NCBI RefSeq assembly: GCF_900115565.1
Contig: NZ_FOWW01000005.1
Location: 124,001 to 188,000, forward strand
Source of the DNA: Amycolatopsis arida
GTDB lineage: Bacteria; Actinomycetota; Actinomycetes; Mycobacteriales; Pseudonocardiaceae
Direction of reading: 5' to 3'
Length of the DNA: 64,000 bases
The translations under genes were made by a program, and so were the position numbers. Positions 53,800-63,297 of this stretch are shown in pieces; position 1 is the first letter of the stretch; the number at the start of each line of letters is the position of its first letter. The notes beneath the pieces were generated by a model that saw nothing but the letters and a program-made list of their open reading frames with translations, was not told the DNA's origin and searched no databases.

Positions 53800-54984
53800 T
53801 CAGTGGACCGAGTAGCGGTCCAGCCACTCGGCGTGCGACAGCCAGTGCGCGGCCAGCCGGGCCCGCTCCCGCAGCGGCTCCATCCGCTCGCCGAACACGT
53901 TCACGTGGCCGAGCTTGCGCCCCGGCCGCTCCTGCTTGCCATAGAGGTGCACCCTGGCGTCAGGGAACCGCGCGAACAGGTGGTGCAGCCGCTCGTCCGG
54001 CCCCATCCGCGGCGGGCTCGGCGCGCCGAGCACGTTGGCCATCACGCAGGCCGGCGCGATCGGCTCGGTGCTGCCCAGCGGGTAGTCCAGCACCGCGCGC
54101 AGGTGCTGCTCGAACTGCGAGGTGCGGGCGCCGTCCATCGTCCAGTGCCCGGAGTTGTGCGGGCGCATGGCCAGCTCGTTCACCAGCGGACCCGCCTCGG
54201 TGTCGAACAGCTCCACCGCCAGCACCCCGACGACGTCGAGCTCGGCGGCGATCCGCAGCGCGAGGTCCTGCGCGGCGTGCCCGGCGTCGTCGGCCAGCCA
54301 GGGGGCCGGCGCGAGCACCTCGGTGTTGATGCCGTTCACCTGCACGGTCTCCACCACCGGCCAGGCCGCGCCCTGCCCGAACGGCGACCGGGCGACCAGC
54401 GCCGACAGCTCCCTGCGCATCGCCACCCTGGCCTCCACCAACAGCGGGGTATCCGCGGCGAGCAGCTCCGGCACCAGCTCGCGGGTGGCGGCCTCACCGT
54501 CGAGCATCCACACCCCGCGGCCGTCGTAGCCACCGCGGGCGGCCTTGAGCACCACCGGCCAGCCGTGCTCGGCGGCGAACTTGCGCACGTCGTCGACCTC
54601 GGCCACGGCGGCGAACGCCGGGCCGGGGACGCCGAGCTTCGCCAGCCGCTCGCGCATCACCAGCTTGTCCTGGGCGTGCCGCAACGCGCCCGCGCCGGGC
54701 CGGACGACGACGCCCTCCGCGGCCAGCGTGCGCAGGTGCTCGTTCGGCACGTGCTCGTGATCGAAGGTGAGCACGTCGACCCCGGCGGCGAACGAGCGCA
54801 GCGCCGCCAGGTCGGTGTGGTGGCCCTGGACCACCTCGCCGGCGACCAGCCCGGCGGAGTCGTTCTCCCCGGCGGCGAGCACACGCAGCGACTGGCCCAG
54901 CGCGATGGCCGCCTGGTGGGTCATCCTGGCGAGTTGGCCGCCGCCCACCATGCCGACGACGGGAAGCCCGGTACGAGTGTCCAT
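53800..54984 (-). CDS. purK: 5-(carboxyamino)imidazole ribonucleotide synthase
   Basis: A 394-residue ATP-grasp enzyme that carboxylates AIR with ATP and bicarbonate. N-terminal [23 protein letters not shown]-grasp [20 protein letters not shown] near residue 135, [20 protein letters not shown] near 255 and [11 protein letters not shown] near 277. ATG 54984 is just after TCC ATA ACG CAC on the plus strand; a longer frame upstream has no support. Same operon as purE. Confidence 0.96.
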   Translation of the reverse strand: MDTRTGLPVVGMVGGGQLARMTHQAAIALGQSLRVLAAGENDSAGLVAGEVVQGHHTDLAALRSFAAGVDVLTFDHEHVPNEHLRTLAAEGVVVRPGAGALRHAQDKLVMRERLAKLGVPGPAFAAVAEVDDVRKFAAEHGWPVVLKAARGGYDGRGVWMLDGEAATRELVPELLAADTPLLVEARVAMRRELSALVARSPFGQGAAWPVVETVQVNGINTEVLAPAPWLADDAGHAAQDLALRIAAELDVVGVLAVELFDTEAGPLVNELAMRPHNSGHWTMDGARTSQFEQHLRAVLDYPLGSTEPIAPACVMANVLGAPSPPRMGPDERLHHLFARFPDARVHLYGKQERPGRKLGHVNVFGERMEPLRERARLAAHWLSHAEWLDRYSVH

Positions 54985-55103
54985 AACGCACCCGAGCCTA
55001 CTGTGCCGGTGGGTACCACTCCGATCGGAAGTAGCCGTCACCACTGGTGACAGCGGCAAGGCGTCCCGCCACCGGTCTGCTCGGCCAGAAGTCCCGCGAC
55101 CGC

Positions 55104-56447
55104 TCAGCGGGCCAGGCCGGCGTCGGCGAGCTCACCCGAGCTGTCTCCGGGGTCGTCGGTCGGTACCGCGACGCGGGCGGCCCTGCGCCGCCAGATCGCG
55201 CGGGCGGCGAGCACGCCGATCAGCACGACCGGCACCAGGAGGTAGGCGCTGCCCACCACGAACTGCCAGAACTGCCAGTGCAGCTCGATGCTGCGCCCGT
55301 TCGGCAGGACCAGCAGCACGCAGCTGAGGAACACCGCGACCACCGCACCGGCCGCCAGCCAGCGGCGCCAGGCGGTGGCCGGGGTGCCCTGCGGCAGCCG
55401 GGACACCAGCAGCACGGTCAGCGGCACCGCCCACACCCAGTGGTGCGACCAGGACACCGGCGACACGATCAGCACGTAGAACCCGGTGACCAGCAGCGCG
55501 GCCAGCGCCTGGCCGCGCCGGTGGAAGCGCAGCACCAACCACAGCGCGGGCAGGCCGAGCAGCGCGCCGATGGCCAGCGCCGCCGGCGACGCCCACGGGG
55601 CCAGCCCGGTGAGCCGGTTGAGCAGGCCGTTCAGCGACTGGTTGCCGGCCCAGTGGATGGGGCCGATCCGGCCGGTGTCGAACAGGGTGTGCGTCCAGAA
55701 CCGCGCGGCGTCGCCGGGAATCAGCAGGAACATCAGCCCCTGCAGGCCGGCGAACGTGCCCAGTGCCCTGCCCGCCGCGGCCCGCTGCCCGGTGAAGAAC
55801 AGGTGCGGGATGAACACGAACGGGGTGAGCTTCACCGCGGCCGCGACGCCCACCAGTACCCCGCTCCACCTGCTGTTCCTGGCGCCGATGACCAGCACGT
55901 CCAGCATGATCATCGCCATCAGGATCAGGTTGATCTGGCCGAGGAACAGCGTGCGCCACACCGGTTCGAGGCCGAGCAGCACGACGGTGAACACCAGCGT
56001 GGCTCGGGCCGGCGACGCCCAGCGGGGCAGCTCGCCACGTGGCCGGGGCAGCGAGCCGATGGTGACGCGGATCACCAGCGCCATGGCCAGGATCGACACC
56101 GCCGCCATGACGCCCCAGGCGACCTGGACGGGCAGCAGCGCCAGCGGCACGAACAGCAGCGCGGCGGTGGGCGGGTAGGTGAACGGCAGCAGCGCCCACC
56201 ACGGCTCGGGGCCGAGCGTGTTGGCCTCGTACAGCGGCTCGCCGTGCAGCAGGGTCAGCGCGCCGGCGCGGTACACGGCGCTGTCCACCCCGAGCCGCCA
56301 GTCCAGCAGCCAGCCGACCACCCCGGCCACCAGTGCCAGCGCGGGGACGGCGGCCAGCAGGGCGATCGAGCGCGGCCGCAGCGACAGCCGTTCCAGTGAG
56401 GTCCGCAGGGACAGCCGCGGTGGCGGTGCGGGAGGTAGCTGGCTCAC
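55104..56447 (-). CDS. GT87-type polyprenol mannosyltransferase (DUF2029)
   Basis: A 447-residue integral membrane GT-C enzyme with about ten TM segments. The first periplasmic loop carries LLDWRLGVDSAVYRAGALTL with the catalytic Asp, as in PimE-like GT87 proteins, which use polyprenyl-P-mannose to extend lipoglycans. YPPTAALLFVPLALLP near 89 and SPVSWSHHWVWAVPL near 325 are characteristic. GTG 56447. It lies downstream of nothing obvious and upstream of purK on the same strand with a 119-base gap. Confidence 0.87.
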   Translation of the reverse strand: MSQLPPAPPPRLSLRTSLERLSLRPRSIALLAAVPALALVAGVVGWLLDWRLGVDSAVYRAGALTLLHGEPLYEANTLGPEPWWALLPFTYPPTAALLFVPLALLPVQVAWGVMAAVSILAMALVIRVTIGSLPRPRGELPRWASPARATLVFTVVLLGLEPVWRTLFLGQINLILMAMIMLDVLVIGARNSRWSGVLVGVAAAVKLTPFVFIPHLFFTGQRAAAGRALGTFAGLQGLMFLLIPGDAARFWTHTLFDTGRIGPIHWAGNQSLNGLLNRLTGLAPWASPAALAIGALLGLPALWLVLRFHRRGQALAALLVTGFYVLIVSPVSWSHHWVWAVPLTVLLVSRLPQGTPATAWRRWLAAGAVVAVFLSCVLLVLPNGRSIELHWQFWQFVVGSAYLLVPVVLIGVLAARAIWRRRAARVAVPTDDPGDSSGELADAGLAR

Positions 56448-56655
56448 CCGATCAGGAAATCACGAACCAGTCTCCGCTCGCCGCCAAGCCCCACGAGAAC
56501 TCCGCGCCGTCGCGCCACCACGGCCCCCGTTGGCCCTCGCCGCGCGGCAATGGCGAAGCCCGCGCGGTAGGGGAGCGTCGAGCAAGCCAGGCACGGTGAT
56601 GCGCAGCATCTCCCGTTCGTGTGGTGGGGGGCGTGGTGGCGTTGACGGCGGGGCG
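56448..56655. other. Intergenic region
   Basis: 208 bases between the GT87 start and the degenerate GGDEF gene stop, both on the minus strand. It should contain the GT87 promoter. No motif stands out. Confidence 0.4.
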
Positions 56656-57510
56656 TCAGGTGCGGCGGGCGGTGGCCAGGGTGGCGCAGGCCGCGTCGTG
56701 GGAGACCGGGAGCCGGAGCACCCGCAGCCGCGGGGTGCCCACCTCGCACAGGTCCCGGTCCACCGCCAGCCGCTCGGTCAGCTCCCGGCGCAGCCGCACC
56801 GCCTGGTTGGCCAGCCCGGCGTCGCGGGGCAGCAGCGCGCCAACCGTCGAGGAGCCGAGCACCGCCAGGCTCTCCCCGCCGGTGAACACCGATCGCAGCG
56901 CGTCCGCGGCCAGGATCATCCCGGTCAGCCGCGTCCAGCCGGGCGCCCCGGTGAAGTCCATCGCCACCACGAGCAGCGCGTACCGCTCGCCGGCCGGCCA
57001 GCCCTCCCGCGCGGCCTGCCGGTACACCTCGGCGAGCCGGGTCCGCAGGTAGGCGGCGGTGGGCAGCCCGGTCAACGGGTCGGTCACCTCCGCGCGGGCC
57101 ACCTGCTCGAGCGCGGCGTCCGCCCACCCCTCCGCGGTGACCCTGAGCAACCGGGACGGTGTCGTGTCGACGTCCGGGGCGACGAACCCGTCTATGCCCT
57201 CGGGCCGGGCCAGCACGGCGTGCAACGCGGCGAGGTCGGCGAGCGTCTCGCCGAGCCCGGCCCCAGCGACCGCCCGCGCCCTGCCGAGGCCGGCGAGCGC
57301 GGCGTCCGGGGCGCCGCCCCGGACGACCACCGCGCACACCGCGTCGACCTCGGGCAGGGCCCAGTCGCTGGGGAAGCGCCACCCCGCGGCCATGCTGGCC
57401 GTGCGCCAGCGAGCCCGCAGCGCTCGCATCGAGCGGTCCTGCCCGTCGGCCACCGGTTGCCGGTCGGCGCCGTCCGAACCGGGCGCCGCACCCGTCGCCG
57501 GTACCTCCAC
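56656..57510 (-). CDS. Degenerate GGDEF-domain protein
   Basis: A 284-residue protein. The typical GGDEF entry motif EVTDPLTGLPTAAYLRTRLA is at residue 141, but the catalytic GG[D/E]EF site is replaced by VLGSSTVGALLPRDAGLAN near 221. It cannot make cyclic-di-GMP and may bind nucleotide or act as a scaffold. The N-terminal half is a helical region without a recognised sensor. GTG 57510 is the first start; ATG 57429 is possible. Divergent from the sigma fusion gene at 57720. Confidence 0.75.
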   Translation of the reverse strand: MEVPATGAAPGSDGADRQPVADGQDRSMRALRARWRTASMAAGWRFPSDWALPEVDAVCAVVVRGGAPDAALAGLGRARAVAGAGLGETLADLAALHAVLARPEGIDGFVAPDVDTTPSRLLRVTAEGWADAALEQVARAEVTDPLTGLPTAAYLRTRLAEVYRQAAREGWPAGERYALLVVAMDFTGAPGWTRLTGMILAADALRSVFTGGESLAVLGSSTVGALLPRDAGLANQAVRLRRELTERLAVDRDLCEVGTPRLRVLRLPVSHDAACATLATARRT

Positions 57511-57719
57511 TGCGAACCGCCTTCCCGGTCGTCTGTCCGATCAGGTGACGGCACCGGCCCCGGGGCGTGACGGCGAACGAGGAGCCGTCGTTGCGCCCTC
57601 CGGGGCACCATCCGACCTTCGACGTGACGTGCATCCCACCGTCCGTCACACTGAGTTCTGCGCGACGTCAGGGTAGTGAGGCGGCGAGGGGGCCGCAGCT
57701 ATCCCGGAGGAGGAGGCCC

Positions 57720-60020
57720 GTGTCCACCGTCCCCGCCGATTCGAGCGGCCAGAGCGACGCCGAGCTCATCACGTCGGTGCGCCGCGGCGAGCTCACGGCG
57801 TACGGCACGCTCTACGAGCGGCACGTCCGGGCGGCGTACAACCTGGCGCGGCAGCTCGTCCGCTCCCCCGCCGAGGCCGACGACCTGGTCTCCGAGGCGT
57901 TCGCGAAGGTGCTCGACACGCTGCGCGGCGGCAAGGGCCCGGACAGGGCGTTCCGCGCGTACCTGCTCACCGCGCTGCGGCACACCGCCTACGACAAGAC
58001 CCGGCGCGACCGCAGGGTGGACCTCAACGAGGACATGACCGAGGTCGGCGGCGCGGCCGGGGACGCGCTGACCGTGCCGTTCTCCGACACCGCGGTCGCC
58101 GGCCTGGAGCGCACCCTCGCGGCCAGGGCGTTCGCCCGGCTGCCGGAACGCTGGCAGGCGGTGCTGTGGCACACCGAGATCGAGCAGCAGTCGCCGGCCG
58201 AGGTGGCCCCGCTGCTCGGGCTCACCCCCAACGGCGTGTCCGCGCTGGCCTACCGGGCCAGGGAGGGGCTGCGGCAGGCCTACCTGCAGGTGCATCTCGC
58301 CGAGACCGCCGCGACACGCTGCCGCGCCACCGCCGAGCGGCTGGGCGCGTGGACCCGGGACGGGCTGGCCAAGCGGGAGCGCGCCCAGGTGGAGGCGCAC
58401 CTCGACGAGTGCGACCGGTGCCGGGCGCTGGCGGCCGAGCTGGCCGACGTCAACGGCAGCCTGCGCGCCGTGGTCGCCCCACTGGTGCTCGGCGGCGCGG
58501 CACTCGGCTACCTGGCCGCGGTCGGCGCCACCAAGGCCTCCGCCGCGACGGCGGGTGCGGCCGCCGTGGGCGCCGGCACCGCCGCCGGCGCCGCCGGTGC
58601 CTCGGGCGCGTCGGGGGGTGGTGGCGTGGCGACCGCCGGGCCCCGCCAGTTCCTCGGGGTGGCCGCCTCCGGTGTGGCGCTGGCCGCCGCGATCGCCGTC
58701 GGGCTCGCCGCCGGCGGTGGTGGGCAGGACGTCCCGGCCGCCGCGGAGCGACCCGCGTCGCGGGTGCACGCGCCGGAGCCGGTGGCCCCGCCGGTGCCAC
58801 CCGCGCCCCAGCCGCCCGCGCCGCCCGCGCCCGAGCCGCCGGCACCACCCCCCGCGCCCCCACCCGCGGAGCCGGCACCACCGCCGGTGCCGCCACCAGC
58901 CCCGCCGGAGCAACCCCCGGCGCAGGAGCCTCCCGCGGAGCAGCCCCCACCGCCGGACCAGCCGGAACCGGCGCGGCTGACCGCCGAGCGCCCCTCGGCC
59001 GACATCGAGCTGGTGCCCGACGGTGATCCCGTCGAGCTGCCGATCACCGTCCGCAACGACGGCGGCAGCGAGTCGGAGCCCGTCGAGGCGACGCTCACCC
59101 TGCCGCCGGGGGTGACCGCGACGGGCCCCGGCCACCGGATGGCCGGGCCGGCGCCGCTGCGGCTCAACGCCGCCCAGCCGGGCACCCCGCGGGTCGACTG
59201 CCCCGGCGGCGAGGGCCGCACGGTCACCTGCACCTCGCCCGAGGGCCTGGAGCCCGGGGAGTCGGTGGTGCTGGTGTTCCGGCTCGTCGCCGGCGAGAAC
59301 GCCAGCGGCGGGCAGGTCACCGGCACGGTCAGCGCGGGCGCCGAGGTGCGGATCTCCGTGTCGGTGCCGGTGGCCGTGCGGGCCCTCCGCGACGAGGTCG
59401 CGCTGCGAGTCGAGGAAGAGAAGAATTGGCCATGGGCGCTCCCCTGGAGCCGGTGGTCGGTGTTCAAGGTCGTGGCCAGGAACACCGGGGAGAGCACCAA
59501 GCCGATCACAGTCGAGATCGACATGCGGGGCCAGGTGACGTCCGACTGGTGGGCAGTGCGATGCGACAGCGGCAGGACGCTGTCCTGCACCAGCAGGGAG
59601 GCTGTGGAGCCAGGGAAGGAGCTGCGGCTTTCGGTCCTGCTGCACCGTGGCCTCGCCGACGACACCGCGACGGTGACCGCGCGGCTCGGCTCAGATATCG
59701 CGACCCGGTCGGCCACCGTCCCGTGCGCGTTCCCCTGCCGCTGGCCGGACCGCCCGACACCCACGCCCGAACCGAGCATCAGCCCGGACCGGGCGCCGTC
59801 CTCACCGGACGTGCCCGGTGGCCGGCGACCGGGCAAGGGCACCGGGCCGAAGGACACCGAACCCGCGCCCTCGACGCCGGCGGAGCCACACCTCCCGCTG
59901 CCGGTCCTGCCCTCCCCCTCTCCACCGCCCTCTCCACCGCCGACCAGCACCTCCGCGCCGGACGGCGGGCCGAGGATCGACCTGCCACTGCCGTGGGACT
60001 GGTGGCCACGCATCGGCTGA
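57720..60020 (+). CDS. Fusion of ECF sigma factor, zinc anti-sigma domain, TM helices and surface region
   Basis: A 766-residue protein in one frame. Residues 1-200: ECF sigma with region 2 (LYERHVRAAYNLARQLVRSP, AEADDLVSEAFAKVLDTLRG) and region 4 (ARLPERWQAVLWHTEIEQQS, PAEVAPLLGLTPNGVSALAY). Residues about 222-240: ZAS zinc motif VEAHLDECDRCRAL (H-x3-C-x2-C). Two hydrophobic helices follow near 250-268 and 311-334, then a Pro-rich stalk (about 350-420), two beta-sandwich-like CARDB/DUF11-type domains (420-650, with ITVRNDGGSESEPVEATLTL) and a Ser/Pro tail. It resembles ECF groups with C-terminal anti-sigma extensions. Release of the sigma part by proteolysis is plausible, with the outer region as sensor. 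GTG 57720 after GGAGGAGG. Confidence 0.88.
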   Translation: MSTVPADSSGQSDAELITSVRRGELTAYGTLYERHVRAAYNLARQLVRSPAEADDLVSEAFAKVLDTLRGGKGPDRAFRAYLLTALRHTAYDKTRRDRRVDLNEDMTEVGGAAGDALTVPFSDTAVAGLERTLAARAFARLPERWQAVLWHTEIEQQSPAEVAPLLGLTPNGVSALAYRAREGLRQAYLQVHLAETAATRCRATAERLGAWTRDGLAKRERAQVEAHLDECDRCRALAAELADVNGSLRAVVAPLVLGGAALGYLAAVGATKASAATAGAAAVGAGTAAGAAGASGASGGGGVATAGPRQFLGVAASGVALAAAIAVGLAAGGGGQDVPAAAERPASRVHAPEPVAPPVPPAPQPPAPPAPEPPAPPPAPPPAEPAPPPVPPPAPPEQPPAQEPPAEQPPPPDQPEPARLTAERPSADIELVPDGDPVELPITVRNDGGSESEPVEATLTLPPGVTATGPGHRMAGPAPLRLNAAQPGTPRVDCPGGEGRTVTCTSPEGLEPGESVVLVFRLVAGENASGGQVTGTVSAGAEVRISVSVPVAVRALRDEVALRVEEEKNWPWALPWSRWSVFKVVARNTGESTKPITVEIDMRGQVTSDWWAVRCDSGRTLSCTSREAVEPGKELRLSVLLHRGLADDTATVTARLGSDIATRSATVPCAFPCRWPDRPTPTPEPSISPDRAPSSPDVPGGRRPGKGTGPKDTEPAPSTPAEPHLPLPVLPSPSPPPSPPPTSTSAPDGGPRIDLPLPWDWWPRIG

Positions 60021-60047
60021 CCGGCGCCGGTCCCTAGACTGCGCCGG

Positions 60048-60599
60048 GTGCCACCGGACCACCCCGAGCCACACCGGCCGCCGAGCTGGGCGCGGGCCGC
60101 GCTGTTCCGGCACCGCCAGCTCCTGCGGTTCGCCGTGGTGGGCGGGATCTGCTTCGTCCTCACCAACGCGGTCAACTACGCGCTGAAGCTCACCGTGCTC
60201 ACCGCCCACCCGGTGACCGCGCTCGGCGTCGCCGTGCTGGTGGCGACCATCGTGTCCTACGTGCTCAACCGGGAGTGGTCGTTCCACGACCGCGGTGGCC
60301 GGGAGCGGCACCACGAGGCGGCGCTGTTCTTCCTCATCAGCGGCGTCAGCCTGGGGCTCAACGCCGCGCCGCTGGCGGTCTCCCGGTACCTGCTCGGGCT
60401 GCGCACCCCGGCCGTCGACCTGCTCACCCAGGAGGTCGCCGACTTCGTCAGCGGGATCGTGATCGGCACGCTGGTCGCGATGGCGTTCCGCTGGTGGGCG
60501 CTGAAACGCTGGGTGTTCCCGCGGGCCGGGGTACGGGTCGTGCGCGGGGGCGGCGAGCGGCCCGCGCCGACCGGGAAGTCGCGGGACCGGGCCGCCTGA
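60048..60599 (+). CDS. GtrA-family membrane protein
   Basis: A 183-residue protein with four TM segments: RFAVVGGICFVLTNAVNYAL near residue 28, LGVAVLVATIVSYVLNREWS near 62, LFFLISGVSLGLNAAPLAVS near 92, and a GIVIGTLVAMAFRWWALKRW segment near 138. GtrA proteins are thought to flip polyprenyl-linked sugars. GTG 60048. A paralogue follows 26 bases later, suggesting a tandem duplication. Synteny with Rv3277. Confidence 0.88.
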   Translation: MPPDHPEPHRPPSWARAALFRHRQLLRFAVVGGICFVLTNAVNYALKLTVLTAHPVTALGVAVLVATIVSYVLNREWSFHDRGGRERHHEAALFFLISGVSLGLNAAPLAVSRYLLGLRTPAVDLLTQEVADFVSGIVIGTLVAMAFRWWALKRWVFPRAGVRVVRGGGERPAPTGKSRDRAA

Positions 60600-60625
60600 G
60601 CTGCCGCGCTACGTACACTGCGGTC

Positions 60626-61147
60626 GTGGCCGTTGTCGAGACCGTGCTGACCAGAGTGCCGGAACCGTTACGCTCGGTGCTGATCAGGCATCGCGAGATG
60701 CTGAAGTTCGGCATCGTCGGCGGCACGACGTTCGTGGTCGACAACGGGATCTGGTACCTGCTCAAGCTCACCGTGCTCGAGCCCAAGCCGACCACGGCGA
60801 AGGCCATCGCGATCATCGTCGCGACGATCGTGAACTACGTGCTCAACCGGGAGTGGTCCTTCCGCACCCGTGGTGGCCGGGAGAGCCACCACGAGGCCGC
60901 GCTGTTCTTCGCGTTCAGCGGGATCGCGATGGTGATCAACCTGATCCCGGTGTACGTGTCGCGCTACGTGCTCGACCTGGAGGTTCCGCACGTCTCCCGG
61001 CTGACGCAGGAGGTCGCCGACTTCGCCGCCGGCTCGGTGATCGGGATGCTGCTGGCGATGGCGTTCAAGTTCTGGGCGTTCAAGAAGTGGGTCTTCCCGG
61101 ACGAGCTGGGTCACCGGCGGCGCCAGGTCGCCGAGCTCGTCGAGTAG
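60626..61147 (+). CDS. GtrA-family membrane protein, paralogue
   Basis: A 173-residue protein with the same topology: LKFGIVGGTTFVVDNGIWYL near residue 26, IAIIVATIVNYVLNREWSFR near 62, LFFAFSGIAMVINLIPVYVS near 92 and GSVIGMLLAMAFKFWAFKKW near 140. The shared core (ATIVxYVLNREWSF, LTQEVADF) identifies it as a paralogue of the preceding gene. GTG 60626, two GtrA genes in one operon. Probably supplies a flippase role in arabinogalactan or lipoglycan synthesis. Confidence 0.88.
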   Translation: MAVVETVLTRVPEPLRSVLIRHREMLKFGIVGGTTFVVDNGIWYLLKLTVLEPKPTTAKAIAIIVATIVNYVLNREWSFRTRGGRESHHEAALFFAFSGIAMVINLIPVYVSRYVLDLEVPHVSRLTQEVADFAAGSVIGMLLAMAFKFWAFKKWVFPDELGHRRRQVAELVE

Positions 61148-61266
61148 AGCGTCGTCACCAGCTCGACGAGAGCCGCCGACCGGTGCTGGTCCACGCCCGC
61201 CGCGCCCAGCGCCCGCCCGCGCGCGGAGCTCGCACGTGGGGCCTGCGGGGGGCTCCCCCGCAAGAC

Positions 61267-62550
61267 TCAGCGCGGGACGCGTTCGGCGGGCCAGCGGACG
61301 CCGGGGACGTCGTCGGGCCGGGGGACGCGCAGGAAGAGGCTGAACGTGGCCGGTCGGCGGTTGGACAGCTCGAGCCGACCGCCGTCGGCCTCGGCCAGCG
61401 CGCGGGCCAGCGCCAATCCGACACCGGTGGAGCCGCTGCCGGAGAAGCCCCGGTCGAAGATGTGCGGCGCCAGCTCGTCGGGCACCCCGGGGCCGCCGTC
61501 GCTCACCTCGACCACCACGGTGCCGTCCGCGTCGCCGCGCCGCGCGGACAGCGTGACGTTCCCGCCGCCGTGCCGCAGCGCGTTGTCCAGCAGCACCCCC
61601 ACCACCTCGCGCAGCCGGCCCGGCGTCGCCCGTGCCATCAGCCCGTCCGACACCCGCAGCCGCAGGCCCCTGCCCTCCGCGCGGAGCATCTGCCGCCACT
61701 CCTCGGCGATCACCGGCAACACCGAGGCCAGGTCCACCGGCTCGGCCCCCACCTCGCTGGCCGCCCGCGCCGCGGCCAGCAGCTCGTCGAGCACCTCGGC
61801 CAGCCGGTCGGCCTGTTCCTGCGCGGAGCGGGCGTCGTCGACCACCTCGGGGTCGGGGTGCGTGGCCAGCGTCTCCAGCCGCAACTGCAGCGCGGTGAGC
61901 CTGCTGCGCAGCTGGTGCGACACGTCCCCGACGAGCTGGCGCTCCCGCTGCACCAGCTGTGCCAGCGCGGTGGCGGAGGCGTCCAGCGCCTCGGCCACCA
62001 TGTCCAGCTCGGCCACGTCGTAGCGCTTGGCGTCGGGCCGGAAGTCGCCGCCGCCGAGCCGGGCCGCACGCCCCGCGACGTGCCGCAGCGGCCGGGCCAG
62101 CCGGCGGGCGGTGACCGACGCCACCAGCGTCCCGGTGCCCACCGACAGCACGACCAGCAGCACCACCACCAGCAGCATCTGGGTCTGCCGGGTGCGCAGC
62201 GGCCCCGCCGGGATGACCAGCTCCACCGTGCCGGCCTTGGCGATCGGCACCTCCTCGGACACCCGGTTCGGCCCGGGGTCGGCGCCGTAGCGCAGCGTGA
62301 CGTCGCCGGCCTGGCGGACGAGCAGCAGCCCGTCCTCCGGCACGGCGACCCGCACGTCGTCGAGGTCGAGGGGCCTTCCGTTGGCCAGCTGGTCGTCCAG
62401 CGTCGCGGCGATCTGCTGCGCGCTGGCCGCCAGCTGCTCGCGGGTGATGTTCTCCACCAGCTGCCACGCGGTGATCCCCAGCGGGATCCCCAGCGCCACC
62501 GCCGTGACCGCGACGGCGAGCAGGATCGCCAGCAGGATGCGTCGGCGCAC
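61267..62550 (-). CDS. Sensor histidine kinase
   Basis: A 427-residue membrane kinase. TM1 near residues 4-26, an extracytoplasmic loop of about 100 residues, TM2 near 124-147, a HAMP region (ARRLARPLRHVAGRAARLGG), H-box LVGDVSHQLRSRLTALQLRL near 208, and an ATPase domain: N box LREVVGVLLDNALRHGGGNV, G1 VSDGGPGVPDEL and G2 GSTGVGLALARALAEADGG. GTG 62550, six bases after the response-regulator stop. The input signal is unknown. Confidence 0.93.
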   Translation of the reverse strand: MRRRILLAILLAVAVTAVALGIPLGITAWQLVENITREQLAASAQQIAATLDDQLANGRPLDLDDVRVAVPEDGLLLVRQAGDVTLRYGADPGPNRVSEEVPIAKAGTVELVIPAGPLRTRQTQMLLVVVLLVVLSVGTGTLVASVTARRLARPLRHVAGRAARLGGGDFRPDAKRYDVAELDMVAEALDASATALAQLVQRERQLVGDVSHQLRSRLTALQLRLETLATHPDPEVVDDARSAQEQADRLAEVLDELLAAARAASEVGAEPVDLASVLPVIAEEWRQMLRAEGRGLRLRVSDGLMARATPGRLREVVGVLLDNALRHGGGNVTLSARRGDADGTVVVEVSDGGPGVPDELAPHIFDRGFSGSGSTGVGLALARALAEADGGRLELSNRRPATFSLFLRVPRPDDVPGVRWPAERVPR

Positions 62551-62556
62551 GGGCCG

Positions 62557-63255
62557 TCAGTCCACGTTGAACCGGAAGCCGACGCCGCGCACGGTGGCGA
62601 TCCGCCGCTCGTCGCCGGGCCGCACCGGCCTGGTCGGGTCCGGCTCGGCGGCGACCGCGAGCTTGCGGCGCAGCCAGGACATGTGCATGTCGAGCGTCTT
62701 GGAGGTCTTGGACTCCAGGTCGTTCCACACCTCGGCGAGGATCTCGTCTCGGCTCACCACCTGCCCCGCCCGGCTCATCAGCACCCGCAGCAGCTCGAAC
62801 TCCTTGTTGGCCAGCTGCACCTCGCGGCCGTCCACGGTCACCAGCCGCGCGGCCAGGTCCATCCGGACGCCGCCGGCGTCGAGCACCTCCGGGGCCCTGC
62901 GGCGCAGCAGCGCGCGGATCCGGGCGAGCAGCTCGGCCAGCCGGAACGGCTTGGCGACGTAGTCGTCGGCGCCGGCGTCGAGGCCGACGACGAAGTCCAC
63001 CTCGTCGGTGCGCGCGGTCAGCATCAGCACCGGCAGCTCGGTGCCGGCCGCGCGCAGCCGCCGGCACACCTCGAGACCGTCCATTCCGGGCAGCCCGAGG
63101 TCGAGCACCAGCAGATCGACCCCGCCGGTGCCGGTGCGCTCCAGCACCGTGGGCCCCTCGGTGACCACCTCGACGCAGTACCCCTCCCGCTGCAGTGCCC
63201 GGGAGAGCGGATCGGCGATGGCCGGGTCGTCCTCGGCAAGTAACACCACGCTCAC
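62557..63255 (-). CDS. OmpR-family response regulator
   Basis: A 232-residue regulator. Receiver domain: acidic pocket LLAEDDP near residue 5, phosphoacceptor Asp in VLDLGLPGMDGLEV near 50, MLTARTDEVDFVVGLDAGAD and KPF near 100. The C-terminal winged helix shows LANKEFELLRVLMSRAGQVV near 147 and KTLDMHMSWLRRKL near 191. GTG 63255 was chosen as the start of the receiver; it lies 42 bases from the divergent hisN gene. Operon with the histidine kinase. Confidence 0.94.
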   Translation of the reverse strand: MSVVLLAEDDPAIADPLSRALQREGYCVEVVTEGPTVLERTGTGGVDLLVLDLGLPGMDGLEVCRRLRAAGTELPVLMLTARTDEVDFVVGLDAGADDYVAKPFRLAELLARIRALLRRRAPEVLDAGGVRMDLAARLVTVDGREVQLANKEFELLRVLMSRAGQVVSRDEILAEVWNDLESKTSKTLDMHMSWLRRKLAVAAEPDPTRPVRPGDERRIATVRGVGFRFNVD

Positions 63256-63297
63256 CTCACCAACTCTACGGCCGCGCGGCGTGCGACGATCCTGGTC

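Noticed and set aside
56656-57510. Diguanylate cyclase
   Set aside because: Catalytic GGDEF residues are replaced; only the fold entry motif remains.
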